Shown: positions 8,281 to 19,400 of the stretch, piece after piece
Layout: every line of letters begins with the position of its first letter
Position numbering within the stretch: the stretch's first letter is position 1
From: Candidatus Contendibacter sp.
Lineage (GTDB): Bacteria; Pseudomonadota; Gammaproteobacteria; Competibacterales; Competibacteraceae
Assembly: GCA_029624675.1 (NCBI GenBank)
Contig: JARSSP010000002.1
Location: forward strand, 1 to 36,187
DNA: 36,187 bases
Reading direction: 5' to 3'
Made by a program: the position numbers and the translations under genes
The notes under the pieces: model-generated
Told to the model about the DNA's origin: nothing
The model's input: only the letters and a program-made list of their open reading frames with translations
Database searches by the model: none

Positions 8281-10941
8281 TCAAACGGTGATCGGATTGG
8301 GCTTGTCGGCGGCGATGCCGTACCGCTTGATGGCCTCTTGGACCTTGGCGACGGGTAGCGCCCCTTCCTCCGCTAGCAACTTCAGAGCCGCGACCGCGAC
8401 ATAATGCCGATCCACCTCAAAGTGTTGCCGCAGCTTGGCGCGGGTGTCGCTGCGACCGAAACCGTCGGTGCCCAGCACCAGATAATGCCGGTGAATGAAG
8501 GGCCGCAGTTGCTCGGCGTACATCCGCATGTAGTCGGTGGCGGCCACCACCGGGCCGGGATGCCCTTCAAGACAGGCGGTGACGTAGGGCACGCGCGGCG
8601 GCTGCTCGGGATGCAGCAGGTTCCAGCGCATCGCGTCCTGCCCGTCGCGCGCCAGTGGGTTGATGCCGGGCGCCGACCAGATGTCGGCGCTCACCTGCCA
8701 GTCGTCGCGCAGCAGGTCGGCGGCGGCGATCACTTCGTTCAGGATCGCGCCGCAGCCGAGCAGTTGCACGCGGTGACCGTCACCTTCGCCCTTCCTGAAT
8801 AGGTACATGCCCTTGAGAATGCCATCCCGCGCCCCTTCCGGCATGGCGGGATGGTGATAGTTCTCGTTCAGGGTGGTGATGTAGTAGAAGACGTGTTCTT
8901 GCTCCTGCACCATCCGCCGCAGGCCATCCTGCACGATTACCGCTAACTCGTAGGCGAAGGTCGGATCGTAGGACACGCAGTTGGGGATGAACTGGGCGAA
9001 AATCTGGCTGTGGCCGTCCTGGTGTTGCAGTCCCTCGCCGGCCAGGGTGGTGCGGCCGGAGGTGCCGCCGATCAGGAAGCCGCGCGCTTGCAGGTCGCCG
9101 GCGGCCCAGGCCAGATCGCCGATGCGCTGGAAGCCGAACATCGAGTAGTAGATGTAGAACGGGATCATGTTGATGCCGTGGTTGGCGTAGGCGGTGCCGG
9201 CCGCCAGCCAGGACGACATGGCACCGGCCTCGTTGATGCCCTCCTGCAAAATCTGACCCTTCTTGTCTTCCTTGTAGAACATCAACTGGTCGGCGTCCTG
9301 CGGCTCGTACAACTGGCCGCGCGGCGAGTAGATGCCGATCTGCCGGAACATGCCTTCCATGCCGAAGGTGCGCGCTTCGTCGGCGACGATGGGCACCACA
9401 TAGCGACCGATGACCTTGTCGCGCGCCAGTTGGGTGAGGACGCGGACGAAGGCCATGGTGGTGGACATATCGCGGTCGCCGGTGTCCTGCAACAGCGCGT
9501 CGAACGCGGCCAGCGGCGGCGCGGTCAGCGGTTCGGCGTTGCGGCGGCGCTGCGGCAAATAGCCGCCCAAGGCGGCGCGGCGCTGTTGCAAGTATTTGAT
9601 TTCCTGGCTGTCATCCGCCGGCCGATAGAACGGCATGGTTTCAAGCTGGTCGTCGGAAATGGGGATGTGGAAGCGGTCGCGGAAATCCTTGAGCGCCTGC
9701 TCGCCCATTTTCTTTTGCGAGTGGGTGATATTCTTGCCCTCGCCGGCCACGCCCATGCCGTAGCCTTTGACGGTCTTGGCCAAGATCACGGTCGGCTGGC
9801 CCTGATGTTTCACCGCCGCCGCGTAGGCCGCGTAGATCTTGTGGGGATCGTGGCCACCCCGGTTCAGCCGCCAGATGTCCTCGTCCGACAGGTGGCTGAC
9901 CATCTGCTTCAGTTCCGGGTATTTGCCGAAGAAGTGCTCACGAGTGTAGGCACCACCCTTGGCCTTGAAATTCTGATACTCGCCGTCCACGCATTCTTCC
10001 ATCAGCTTCAGCAGCAGACCCTTCTTGTCGGCGGCGAACAGCGGGTCCCAATACGAGCCCCACAGGACCTTGATGACGTTCCAGCCGGTGCCGCGGAAGT
10101 CGCCCTCCAGTTCTTGAATGATCTTGCCGTTGCCCCGGACCGGACCATCAAGTCGTTGCAAATTGCAGTTGATGACGAAGATCAGGTTGTCGAGGTTTTC
10201 GCGGGCGGCCAGCGCGATGGCGCCCAGCGATTCCGGCTCGTCCATTTCGCCGTCGCCGCAGAAGCACCACACCTTGCGGCCCTCGGTGTTGGCCAGACCC
10301 CGGTTGTGCAGATACTTCATGAAGCGGGCCTGATAGATCGCCTGGATCGGACCGAGGCCCATCGACACGGTCGGGAACTGCCAGAAATCCGGCATCAGCC
10401 AGGGGTGGGGGTAGGAGGACAGGCCGTTGCCGTCCACTTCCTGGCGGAAGTTGTTCAACTGTTCCTCGGTGATGCGCCCTTCCAGGTAGGCGCGGGCGTA
10501 GATACCCGGCGCGGAGTGGCCCTGGATGAACACCAGATCGCCGCCGTGCTCGGCGCTGGGCGCGTGCCAGAAGTGGTTGAAGCCGACATCGTACAGGGTG
10601 GCGCTGGAGGCGAAACTGGCGATGTGGCCACCCAGTTCCGAAGTGATGCGGTTGGCCTTGACCACCATCGCCAGCGCGTTCCAGCGAATCAGCGAGCGGA
10701 TCTTCCATTCCATGCCGGGATCGCCAGGGGTGTATTCCTCCTGGTCAACGGGGATGGTGTTCAGGTACGGGGTGTTGGCGCTGTAGGGCATGTGAACCCC
10801 GGCCGCGCGGGCCTTGTCTTGCAGCTTGCCCAGCAGATAGTGAGCGCGTTGCAAGCCTTCTGCCTCCAACACCGCGTCGAGGGCTTCAAGCCACTCCTGG
10901 GTTTCCTGGGAGTCCAAATCGCTGTCATTGTCGGTGGTCAT
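8281..10941 (-). CDS. aceE: Pyruvate dehydrogenase E1 component, homodimeric type
   Basis: The protein has 886 residues from the ATG at 10941, with AGGGA upstream; this start aligns the DSQETQEWLEALDAV opening with E. coli AceE (887 residues). An open frame extends 39 codons further upstream but without homology. The thiamine diphosphate-binding motif GDGEMDEPESLGAI... NLDNLIFVINCNLQ is intact. The HxH-type substrate region (SYPHPWLMPDFWQFPTVSMG) and the transketolase-like central domain (QEGINEAGAMSSW) are also present. It decarboxylates pyruvate and reductively acetylates the lipoyl groups of E2. It is the first gene of the aceE-aceF-lpd operon. No PdhR-type regulator gene lies beside it, unlike in enterobacteria. 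Confidence 0.98.
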   Translation of the reverse strand: MTTDNDSDLDSQETQEWLEALDAVLEAEGLQRAHYLLGKLQDKARAAGVHMPYSANTPYLNTIPVDQEEYTPGDPGMEWKIRSLIRWNALAMVVKANRITSELGGHIASFASSATLYDVGFNHFWHAPSAEHGGDLVFIQGHSAPGIYARAYLEGRITEEQLNNFRQEVDGNGLSSYPHPWLMPDFWQFPTVSMGLGPIQAIYQARFMKYLHNRGLANTEGRKVWCFCGDGEMDEPESLGAIALAARENLDNLIFVINCNLQRLDGPVRGNGKIIQELEGDFRGTGWNVIKVLWGSYWDPLFAADKKGLLLKLMEECVDGEYQNFKAKGGAYTREHFFGKYPELKQMVSHLSDEDIWRLNRGGHDPHKIYAAYAAAVKHQGQPTVILAKTVKGYGMGVAGEGKNITHSQKKMGEQALKDFRDRFHIPISDDQLETMPFYRPADDSQEIKYLQQRRAALGGYLPQRRRNAEPLTAPPLAAFDALLQDTGDRDMSTTMAFVRVLTQLARDKVIGRYVVPIVADEARTFGMEGMFRQIGIYSPRGQLYEPQDADQLMFYKEDKKGQILQEGINEAGAMSSWLAAGTAYANHGINMIPFYIYYSMFGFQRIGDLAWAAGDLQARGFLIGGTSGRTTLAGEGLQHQDGHSQIFAQFIPNCVSYDPTFAYELAVIVQDGLRRMVQEQEHVFYYITTLNENYHHPAMPEGARDGILKGMYLFRKGEGDGHRVQLLGCGAILNEVIAAADLLRDDWQVSADIWSAPGINPLARDGQDAMRWNLLHPEQPPRVPYVTACLEGHPGPVVAATDYMRMYAEQLRPFIHRHYLVLGTDGFGRSDTRAKLRQHFEVDRHYVAVAALKLLAEEGALPVAKVQEAIKRYGIAADKPNPITV

Positions 10942-11320
10942 GGCGAATCCCTGAGTAGTTATCTCGTGAATAGTGAACGTCATCCAACTATAGACTAACG
11001 ATTCAAGAATATATCCAACGGCGCGGGTAAAGCGAGCGACCGTGGCGGCGAATCGCACGGAGCGCTACCGAACCGAAGCCCCTGCCATTTCTAGGCCGGG
11101 TTGAATTTCGCCAAGGGAAATCAAGACCGAAATCCAATAATTTGTGCAAACTGGTCGAAATCTCTCCAAATACGAGACAATTCAGTGCAAAATTTTGAAT
11201 TATCTGGCTATTTATCGGCGATTAGGGTGTTTATTCTAATTTTTGGGTTTACGTTTTCAACATGGCGCGGTTCGCCCATAACTTATTGAAATTTCAACGC
11301 AACATACCAGGATTACACCC
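10942..11320. other. Divergent intergenic region between aceE and the acyl-CoA dehydrogenase gene
   Basis: These 379 bases hold no credible gene. The stretch 11101-11260 is markedly A+T rich for this genome and should contain the promoter of the plus-strand dehydrogenase. The end near aceE contains TATATT at about 11010-11015 on the minus strand, a possible -10 element with no convincing -35. I see no clear operator palindrome or terminator. Confidence 0.4.
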
Positions 11321-13123
11321 ATGCCCAGCTATACCGCTCCCGTTCGCGACATCCAGTTCATTTTGCATGAATTGCTTAAAATCGAGCGCTATCAGGGGGT
11401 GCTGGCCGGTTTCGACGAGGCCACCCCGGAAACCGTCGCCGCCATTCTGGAAGGCGCGGCCCAGCTCAGCCAGGAAGTGTTGCAGCCATTGAACAGGGCC
11501 GGCGACCGGGAAAGTTGTCGGCTGGAAAACGGCAAGGTCACGACCCCGACCGGGTTCAAGGACGCCTACAAAACCCTGATCGAGGGTGGCTGGACCGGGC
11601 TGACCGGCGATCCGGAATACGGCGGCCAGGGTTTGCCCTACGTGCTGGGGCTGGCAATCAACGAGATGCTGGCGTCGGCCAACATGGCCTTCACCATGTA
11701 CCCCGGCCTGACCAGCGGCGCCATCGAAGCCATCGAGATCGGCGGCGCCGAGGAACAAAAGGCGCTCTACCTGCCCAGGATGATCGCCGGCCAGTGGACC
11801 GGCACCATGAACCTGACCGAGCCGCACTGCGGCACCGACCTGGGCCTGCTGCGCACCAAGGCGGAACCGCAGTCAGATGGCGCCTATCGCATCACCGGCA
11901 CCAAGATCTTCATTTCCGCCGGTGAGCACGACCTCGCCGAAAATATCATCCATCTAGTGCTGGCCAAGATTCCGGGCGGTCCGGACGGGGTCAAGGGCAT
12001 CAGCCTGTTCATCGTGCCCAAGTTCCTGGTCAACCCGGATGGCAGCCTGGGCGACCGCAATGCGGTAAGCTGCGGCGCCCTGGAAGAGAAGATGGGCATC
12101 CACGGTAACTCCACCTGCGTGATGAACTACGACGGCGCGGTCGGCTACCTACTCGGCGAGGCCCACAAGGGTCTCAAGACCATGTTCATCATGATGAACG
12201 CCGCCCGACTGGGCGTGGCGGTGCAAGGAATCAGCCAGGCCGAGGTGTCCTACCAAAACGCCGTCGCCTACTGCAAGGAACGGCTGCAGGGCCGTTCGCT
12301 GCGCGGCGCGAAGTTTCCCGACAAGCCGGCGGACCCGATCATCGTGCATCCCGACATCCGCCGGATGTTGATGACGGTCCGGGTCTTCAAGGAAGGGGCG
12401 CGGGCGCTGGCCGCCTGGGCGGGCCTGATGGTCGACGTCACCCGCAAGCATCCCGACGAGGAGACGCGCCGCAAGGCCGAGGACTTGCTGGGCCTGCTGA
12501 CACCGGTGATGAAGGCCTATTTCACCGACATGGGCTTCAACTCGGCCAATCTGTGCCTGCAATGCTTCGGCGGCCACGGCTACATCGCCGAGTGGGGCAT
12601 GGAACAGTTCGTGCGCGACGCCCGCATCACCCAGATTTACGAAGGCGCCAACGGTATCCAGGCGCTGGATCTGATCGGCCGCAAGCTGCCCGCCAACAAG
12701 GGCCGGGCGATACAGTTGTTCTTCGCCCTGGTGGGCGGATTCTGCGAGAAATACGAGGACAACGCCGCGCTGTCGCCCTTCGTCCGACCGTTGACCGAGG
12801 CGTTGGAGCGGCTGGTCGAAGCGACCCAGTGGCTGATGCAGCACGCCATTTCCAACCCGGACAACGGCGGCGCGGTGTCCATGGATTACCTGTACATGAT
12901 GGCGCTGGTGGCGCTGGGCTATCAGTGGGCGCAGGTGGCCCGCATCTGCGAGAATCAGCTTTCCAACCCGGACGACGACAGCTTCGACCGCGCGTTCTAT
13001 CAGCACAAGCTGGTATGCGCCGAGTTCTTCATGGAGAAGATGTTGCCGGAGACGATGGCTCATCTGGCCAAACTTCAGGCTGGCGCGGATTCGCTGATGA
13101 CGCTGCCCGCCGACGCGTTCTAA
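11321..13123 (+). CDS. Acyl-CoA dehydrogenase, long DmdC-like form
   Basis: The protein has 600 residues from the ATG at 11321, with AGGA ten bases upstream. It is an FAD-dependent acyl-CoA dehydrogenase of the long class, which carries an extra C-terminal domain of about 130 residues and includes 3-methylmercaptopropionyl-CoA dehydrogenase (DmdC). Visible motifs are MNLTEPHCGTDLG (FAD/substrate loop, 163-175), the FAD-contacting FGGHGYIAEWGMEQ (416-429) and the catalytic base Glu441 in QIYEGANGIQALD. It would introduce a trans double bond into an acyl-CoA and pass electrons to electron-transfer flavoprotein. Chain-length specificity cannot be read from the sequence, and no other dmd gene is nearby, so the DMSP role is not claimed. 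A hairpin terminator follows. Confidence 0.93.
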   Translation: MPSYTAPVRDIQFILHELLKIERYQGVLAGFDEATPETVAAILEGAAQLSQEVLQPLNRAGDRESCRLENGKVTTPTGFKDAYKTLIEGGWTGLTGDPEYGGQGLPYVLGLAINEMLASANMAFTMYPGLTSGAIEAIEIGGAEEQKALYLPRMIAGQWTGTMNLTEPHCGTDLGLLRTKAEPQSDGAYRITGTKIFISAGEHDLAENIIHLVLAKIPGGPDGVKGISLFIVPKFLVNPDGSLGDRNAVSCGALEEKMGIHGNSTCVMNYDGAVGYLLGEAHKGLKTMFIMMNAARLGVAVQGISQAEVSYQNAVAYCKERLQGRSLRGAKFPDKPADPIIVHPDIRRMLMTVRVFKEGARALAAWAGLMVDVTRKHPDEETRRKAEDLLGLLTPVMKAYFTDMGFNSANLCLQCFGGHGYIAEWGMEQFVRDARITQIYEGANGIQALDLIGRKLPANKGRAIQLFFALVGGFCEKYEDNAALSPFVRPLTEALERLVEATQWLMQHAISNPDNGGAVSMDYLYMMALVALGYQWAQVARICENQLSNPDDDSFDRAFYQHKLVCAEFFMEKMLPETMAHLAKLQAGADSLMTLPADAF

Positions 13124-13155
13124 GTCAGATCGCGTTCAACTGGCTGCCCCCTGGC

Positions 13156-13200
13156 TCCTCCCTAGCCGCGGATTTCCTAGCCAGCGGTGGAGGATTTTTT
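13156..13200 (+). terminator. Rho-independent terminator of the acyl-CoA dehydrogenase gene
   Basis: TCCTCC (13156-13161) with GCCGC (13165-13169) pairs to GCGGT (13184-13188) with GGAGGA (13189-13194), followed directly by six T residues (13195-13200). It starts 33 bases after the stop codon, with a loop of about 14 bases. Confidence 0.7.
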
Positions 13201-13219
13201 CGGCCTGGCTCTTCTCACT

Positions 13220-13835
13220 GACGTGGCACGCTTGAAAAATCCTTGATTGCTGACGGAAGGAGAGCCAGTCATGCTGGCCACGTTGCTTGAGATGAAGGGG
13301 ACCCAGGTCAAAATCGAGCTGACGGGCGGAACGGAATCGCTTGATGCTGGCGACCGAAGAGCGGATACAAGAAGCCTTGAACGAAGCTGGGTGTATCGCC
13401 AGTCGCGAGGCGCTGAGATACTTCGATACCGACGGAAGTTCGATCCAGATCGGCCCGGAAATCTGGCGCGCCAAGGGTCAACAACCGAAGTGCTACCAAA
13501 CGCCCTACGGCGCAATCGAAGTGGCGCGCCACGTCTATCAACGCTCGGGGGGCGGGGCGACCCTATTGTCCGCTGGAGCGCGATGCGCGGATCGCGATTA
13601 CGTCCACGCCCCAGTTTGCCAAGCAGGTGAGCGGCAAATTGGCCCAGGGGGTGGCGCGCTAGGTGCAGCGGGACTTGGCCGAAAATCATGCGCGTCCGGT
13701 GGCGGCATCGTACCCGCAGCGCTTGGGCGAGATGATCGGCGGTGGTGCGGGTCTAAGGAAACCGAGTGGGAGTACGCGCTGCCAACCTTGGCGGCGGTGG
13801 CCAACGTTGCGGTGGGTTTGGATGGAACCTATCTG
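13220..13835 (+). mobile_element. ISKra4-family element remnant (left part)
   Basis: The left end starts GACGTGGCACGCTTGAAAAA at 13220. The same 24 bases occur at 36164-36187, which shows that this is an element terminus. The transposase frame begins 51 bases in. The element ends abruptly at about 13835, inside the sequence for the first catalytic region (AVGLDGTYL), so roughly the right half is deleted. A G-run palindrome follows. Confidence 0.78.
13271..13835 (+). pseudogene. ISKra4-family transposase, frameshifted and truncated
   Basis: The frame opens at the ATG at 13271 with MLATLLEMKGTQVKIELT, the usual start of ISKra4 transposases. A frameshift near 13341 moves reading to ATEERIQEALNEAG... 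FDTDGSSIQIGPEIW... YQTPYGAIEVARHVYQRSGGG. Another shift near 13556 leads to YCPLERDARIAITSTPQFAKQV, which is stopped by TAG near 13661 (VAR*VQRDLAENHARPV). A further shift restores WEYALPTLAAVANVAVGLDGTYL. Intact proteins are about 450-500 residues; only about 190 positions remain. At least three frameshifts, one stop and a 3' deletion make it non-functional. Another, possibly intact, copy begins at the right end of the window. Confidence 0.8.
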
Positions 13836-13861
13836 GGTAGTCCTTGCATATCGAATGATGA

Positions 13862-13898
13862 GAACCCCCCTTTGAAACAGGGGGGCAAGGGGGATTTA
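13862..13898. repeat. G-run palindromic dispersed repeat
   Basis: CCCCCC (13865-13870) and GGGGGG (13880-13885) flank a nine-base loop, TTTGAAACA, with a further GGGGG run and GATTTAGG. This matches the common bacterial 'aaatccccc...cccccctttcaaagggggg' intergenic repeat type. It sits where the ISKra4 remnant ends, about 80 bases past the typA stop, and could serve as a weak terminator for typA on the minus strand. Confidence 0.55.
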
Positions 13899-13977
13899 GG
13901 TTTCGCTCGGCCCGGGGCTGGCCGAACCCCTGGATGCACCCAGACCGCCGCGATCCAGCAGTTAGCGGCCGAGCGTC

Positions 13978-15801
<1,824 letters not shown>

Positions 15802-15833
15802 GATGCGTTCCATCGGGTGGAAACGGACGGGGC

Positions 15834-15839
15834 ATTATA
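15834..15839 (-). promoter_or_regulatory. Probable -10 element of the typA promoter
   Basis: On the minus strand the exact hexamer TATAAT lies 33 bases upstream of the proposed GTG start of typA (21 upstream of the alternative ATG). The -35 region is poor: TTCGGC at a 16-base spacing. The position past the cold-shock gene terminator suits an independent typA promoter. Confidence 0.5.
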
Positions 15840-15903
15840 GCCGGGACGCGGGTTGGCCGAACCGATGTCGCCGGGTTCGAAAAACGCGGGCGGTGGAAAC
15901 GAC

Positions 15904-15928
15904 AAAGCCCCGCTCGGCGCGGGGCTTT
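15904..15928 (-). terminator. Terminator of the cold-shock gene
   Basis: A perfect 10-base stem, AAAGCCCCGC (15904-15913) with GCGGGGCTTT (15919-15928), encloses a five-base loop. It lies 26 bases past the cold-shock stop codon on the minus strand and ahead of the typA promoter. The T run is short (TTT then GTCGTTT). Confidence 0.8.
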
Positions 15929-15953
15929 GACCCAATCGGCTTTGGTGGGAACG

Positions 15954-16166
15954 TTATTTTACCGCGAGTTTCTTGACCATCGTGGCCTGGGGACCTTTGG
16001 GTCCGGCCTTGACGTCGAACTCGACCTTTTGGTTTTCCGCCAGGGTTCGGAACCCTTTGCCCTCGATGACCGAGTAGTGGACGAACACGTCGCTGCTGCC
16101 GTCCTCGGGGGCAATGAAACCGAAGCCCTTGGCTTCGTCAAACCACTTCACAGTACCAGTACGCAT
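15954..16166 (-). CDS. Cold-shock domain protein, CspA family
   Basis: The protein has 70 residues from the ATG at 16166, with GAGGTT 13 bases upstream. It is a single five-stranded nucleic-acid-binding beta barrel. The RNP1 motif KGFGFI and RNP2 motif DVFVHY are both exact, and the opening [16 protein letters not shown] is classical. It binds single-stranded RNA and DNA and acts as an RNA chaperone that unwinds secondary structure. The 242-base gap to the divergent hrpA gene leaves room for the long structured leader that controls many csp genes. Which paralogue it is (cspA, cspD, cspE) cannot be settled from sequence alone. Its own terminator follows. Confidence 0.96.
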   Translation of the reverse strand: MRTGTVKWFDEAKGFGFIAPEDGSSDVFVHYSVIEGKGFRTLAENQKVEFDVKAGPKGPQATMVKKLAVK

Positions 16167-16408
16167 TAACACACAACCTCAAGGCGATAATTTCCTTGTT
16201 GCCGACGCTTGGAGTGCTGCCGGTTCTGAGGGGAACGCTGGGCATCCAAGGGGGGCCGACGTTGGGCGCTGGAAGGTTGGCAACCTCAGGCCCGCGGCGG
16301 AAAGTACGCGAAAGCCCCGCTTTCCGCAAGTGGATTTTAAGATTCGTGCCCAATTGGCGCTTCAATATTGTCAATGTTGAAACGGCGGCGCGCGCCGCGC
16401 TGGCTGGA
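16167..16408. other. Divergent intergenic region between the cold-shock gene and hrpA
   Basis: An open frame runs through this region in phase with hrpA from 16196, but its translation shows no similarity to HrpA N-termini. I treat it as non-coding. It should hold the promoters of both genes and the cold-shock leader. I see no clear -35/-10 pair. Confidence 0.4.
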
Positions 16409-19400
16409 ATGGCCATCCTTTGGATCACCGAACCGTTGGAAATCGTTGTGGAAAAACTGCTCGCTGTTTTGTCCGCCCGCTTGTCGGAATGCCCGACCCG
16501 TGACCGGGCCGCGTTCGCCCGTCGCTTGCGCGGTTTGCGCCAGCGCCTGCGCGACGGCAAGCCGATCGATCAGGACCTGGAGCCACTGACCGCCGGGATG
16601 GACGCCGCCGCCGCCCGCTTGCGCGAGCGCCGCGCTGCGCTGCCGGTTCCCGCCTTCGACGACAGCCTGCCGATCAACGCCCACCGCGCCGCCATCGCCG
16701 CCGCCATCCGCGCGCATCAGGTCATCGTCCTGTGTGGCGAGACCGGTTCCGGCAAGACCACCCAGTTGCCGAAAATCTGCTTGTCGCTCGGCTTGGGCGC
16801 GGCGGGATTGATCGGTCACACCCAACCGCGCCGCATCGCCGCCCGCTCGGTGGCGGCCCGGATCGCGGCCGAACTGGGCACGACGGTCGGCGGCCAGGTG
16901 GGCTACAAGGTGCGCTTTTCCGACCGGACCGGGCCAGACGCGCTGGTCAAGCTGATGACCGACGGCATCTTGCTGGCGGAAACCCAGAGCGACCGCCAGT
17001 TGGATCAATATGAGGTGATCATCCTTGACGAGGCCCACGAGCGCAGCCTGAACATCGATTTCCTGCTGGGCTACCTCAAGCGGCTGTTGCCCCGGCGGCC
17101 CGATCTCAAATTGATCATCACCTCGGCGACCATCGATCCCGAACGGTTTTCCCGCCATTTCGACCACGCGCCGATTATTGAAGTGTCGGGGCGCGCCTGG
17201 CCGGTGGAGGTACGCTATCGGCCGTTGCTGGCGGTGGACGAGGATGAACGCGACCGCGATTTGCAGCAGGCGATTCTGGACGCGGTGGACGAGGTGTGGA
17301 AGGAAGGGCCGGGCGATATTTTGATCTTTCTGTCCGGCGAGCGGGAAATTCGCGAAACGGCCGAAAGCCTACGCAAGCACCATCCGCCGAACACGGAGAT
17401 CCTGCCGCTGTATGCCCGGCTGTCCGCCGCCGAACAAGGTCGGGTATTCCAGCCGCACGGCCGCCCGCGCATCGTGCTGGCGACCAACGTGGCCGAAACC
17501 TCGCTGACCGTGCCCGGCATCCGCTACGTCGTCGATCCGGGCATGGCCCGCATCAGCCGTTACAGCCCGCGCGGCAAGATTCAACGTCTACCGGTGGAGA
17601 AGATTTCCCAGGCCAGCGCCAACCAGCGCGCCGGGCGCTGCGGGCGGGTGATGGCGGGCGTCTGCGTGCGGCTGTACGCGGAGGAGGATTTTCAAGCGCG
17701 CCCCGCGTTCACCGATCCTGAGATTTTGCGCACCCATCTGGCGGCGGTGATTCTGCAAATGTGCGCGCTGAGTCTCGGCTGGCCCGAGGAATTCCCGTTC
17801 GTGGACCCGCCGGACTCGCGCCAGATCAGCGACGGCTTTCGGCTGCTGTTCGAATTGCGGGCGGTGGACGAACGGCGGCGGATCACCGACCTGGGCCGGC
17901 AACTGGCGAAATTGCCGGTCGATCCCCGGCTGGGGCGGATGTTATTGGCGGCGCAACGGGAAGGTTGTCTGCGCGAGGCGTTGATTGTCGTCGCCGCGCT
18001 GGCGATTCAGGACCCGCGCGAACGGCCGCTGGAGCGCCAGCAAGCGGCGGACGAGAAGCACCGCCGCTTCCGCGACGAGCAATCCGATTTTCTGGCGCTG
18101 CTCAAGCTGTGGGAGTACCACCACGAGCAGGCGCGGCAACTGTCCAGGAACCAGCTGCGTAATCTCTGTCAGGCTGATTTCCTCTCTTTCGTGCGGATGC
18201 GCGAATGGCATGACCTGCATCAGGAATTGCTGGGGCGGGTGACCGAGATGGGGGTGCGGCTTAACGAAGAAGCCGCGCCCTACGCCAATCTGCACCAGGC
18301 GCTGTTGACCGGCTTGCTCGGTCATCTTGGCCTGAAGCAGGAGGACAACGCCTATCTGGGCGCGCGGGGCCGGAATTTTTATCTGTTCCCCGGTTCCGGT
18401 TTGTTCAAGAAACGGCCGCGCTGGGTGGTCGCGGCGGAACTGGTGGAAACCAGCCGGCTGTACGCCCGCACCGTGGCGCGCATTGAACCGGAATGGGTGG
18501 AGGGCTTGGCCGAGCATCTGCTCAAGCGCAGTTATGCCGAACCGCACTGGGAAAAGCGCTCGGCGCGGGTAACCGCCACCGAGCGGGTCACGCTGTATGG
18601 TCTGCCAATCATTGCCAATCGTCGGGTCGACTACGGCCCGCTCGATCCGACGCTGGCGCGCGAGATTTTCATCCGCCAGGCCCTGGTCGAAGGCGAATTT
18701 CATTGCAAGGCGGCGTTTTTCGAGCACAACCGGCAACTACTGGCCGAGTTGGAAGAGTTGGAGATTCGCGCCCGCCGCGACCTGGTCGCCGACGAGGAGA
18801 CGCTCTACCGCTTTTACGACGCGCGGATCCCCGAAGGCATTTACAGCGGTTCGGGGTTCGAAAGTTGGCGCAAGCGGGCGGAACGCGAGAATCCACGCCT
18901 GCTGTTTCTCGACCGGGCCGCGTTGCTGGCGGAGGCGGGACCGGTGGCGGAGGGCGAGCGGTTCCCGGACCGCCTTGATCTCGACGGCTTGCAACTGCCG
19001 CTGACCTATCGCTTCACGCCGGGCGCCGAAGACGACGGCGTGACGTTGACCGTGCCGCTGGCGGCGGTGAATCAGGTGGACCCAAAACGGCTGGACTGGC
19101 TGGTGCCGGGTCTGCGGGCGGAACGGATGGCGGCCTTGCTGAAATCCTTGCCCAAGGCGCTGCGGCGGAACTTCGTCCCGGTACCCAATTACGTGCAAGC
19201 GTTGCTGGAGGTGATCGAGCCGGGCGCGCGGTCGCTGGTTGAAGCCATGACCGAACACTTGCAGCGCATGACGGGGGTGCGAATTCCCGAGGAAGCGTGG
19301 AATTCGGAGGCGGTTCCCAGCCATTTACGGATGCGCGTTCAGGTCGTGGACGCCGAGGGGAAAACGCTGACGGTTGGGCGCGACTGGGCGGCGATTCAGG

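Noticed and set aside
6674..8404. A 576-residue plus-strand open frame opposite aceF
   Set aside because: Antisense shadow of a conserved gene, without any domain.
9010..10998. A 662-residue plus-strand open frame opposite aceE
   Set aside because: Antisense shadow caused by the high G+C third codon positions of aceE.
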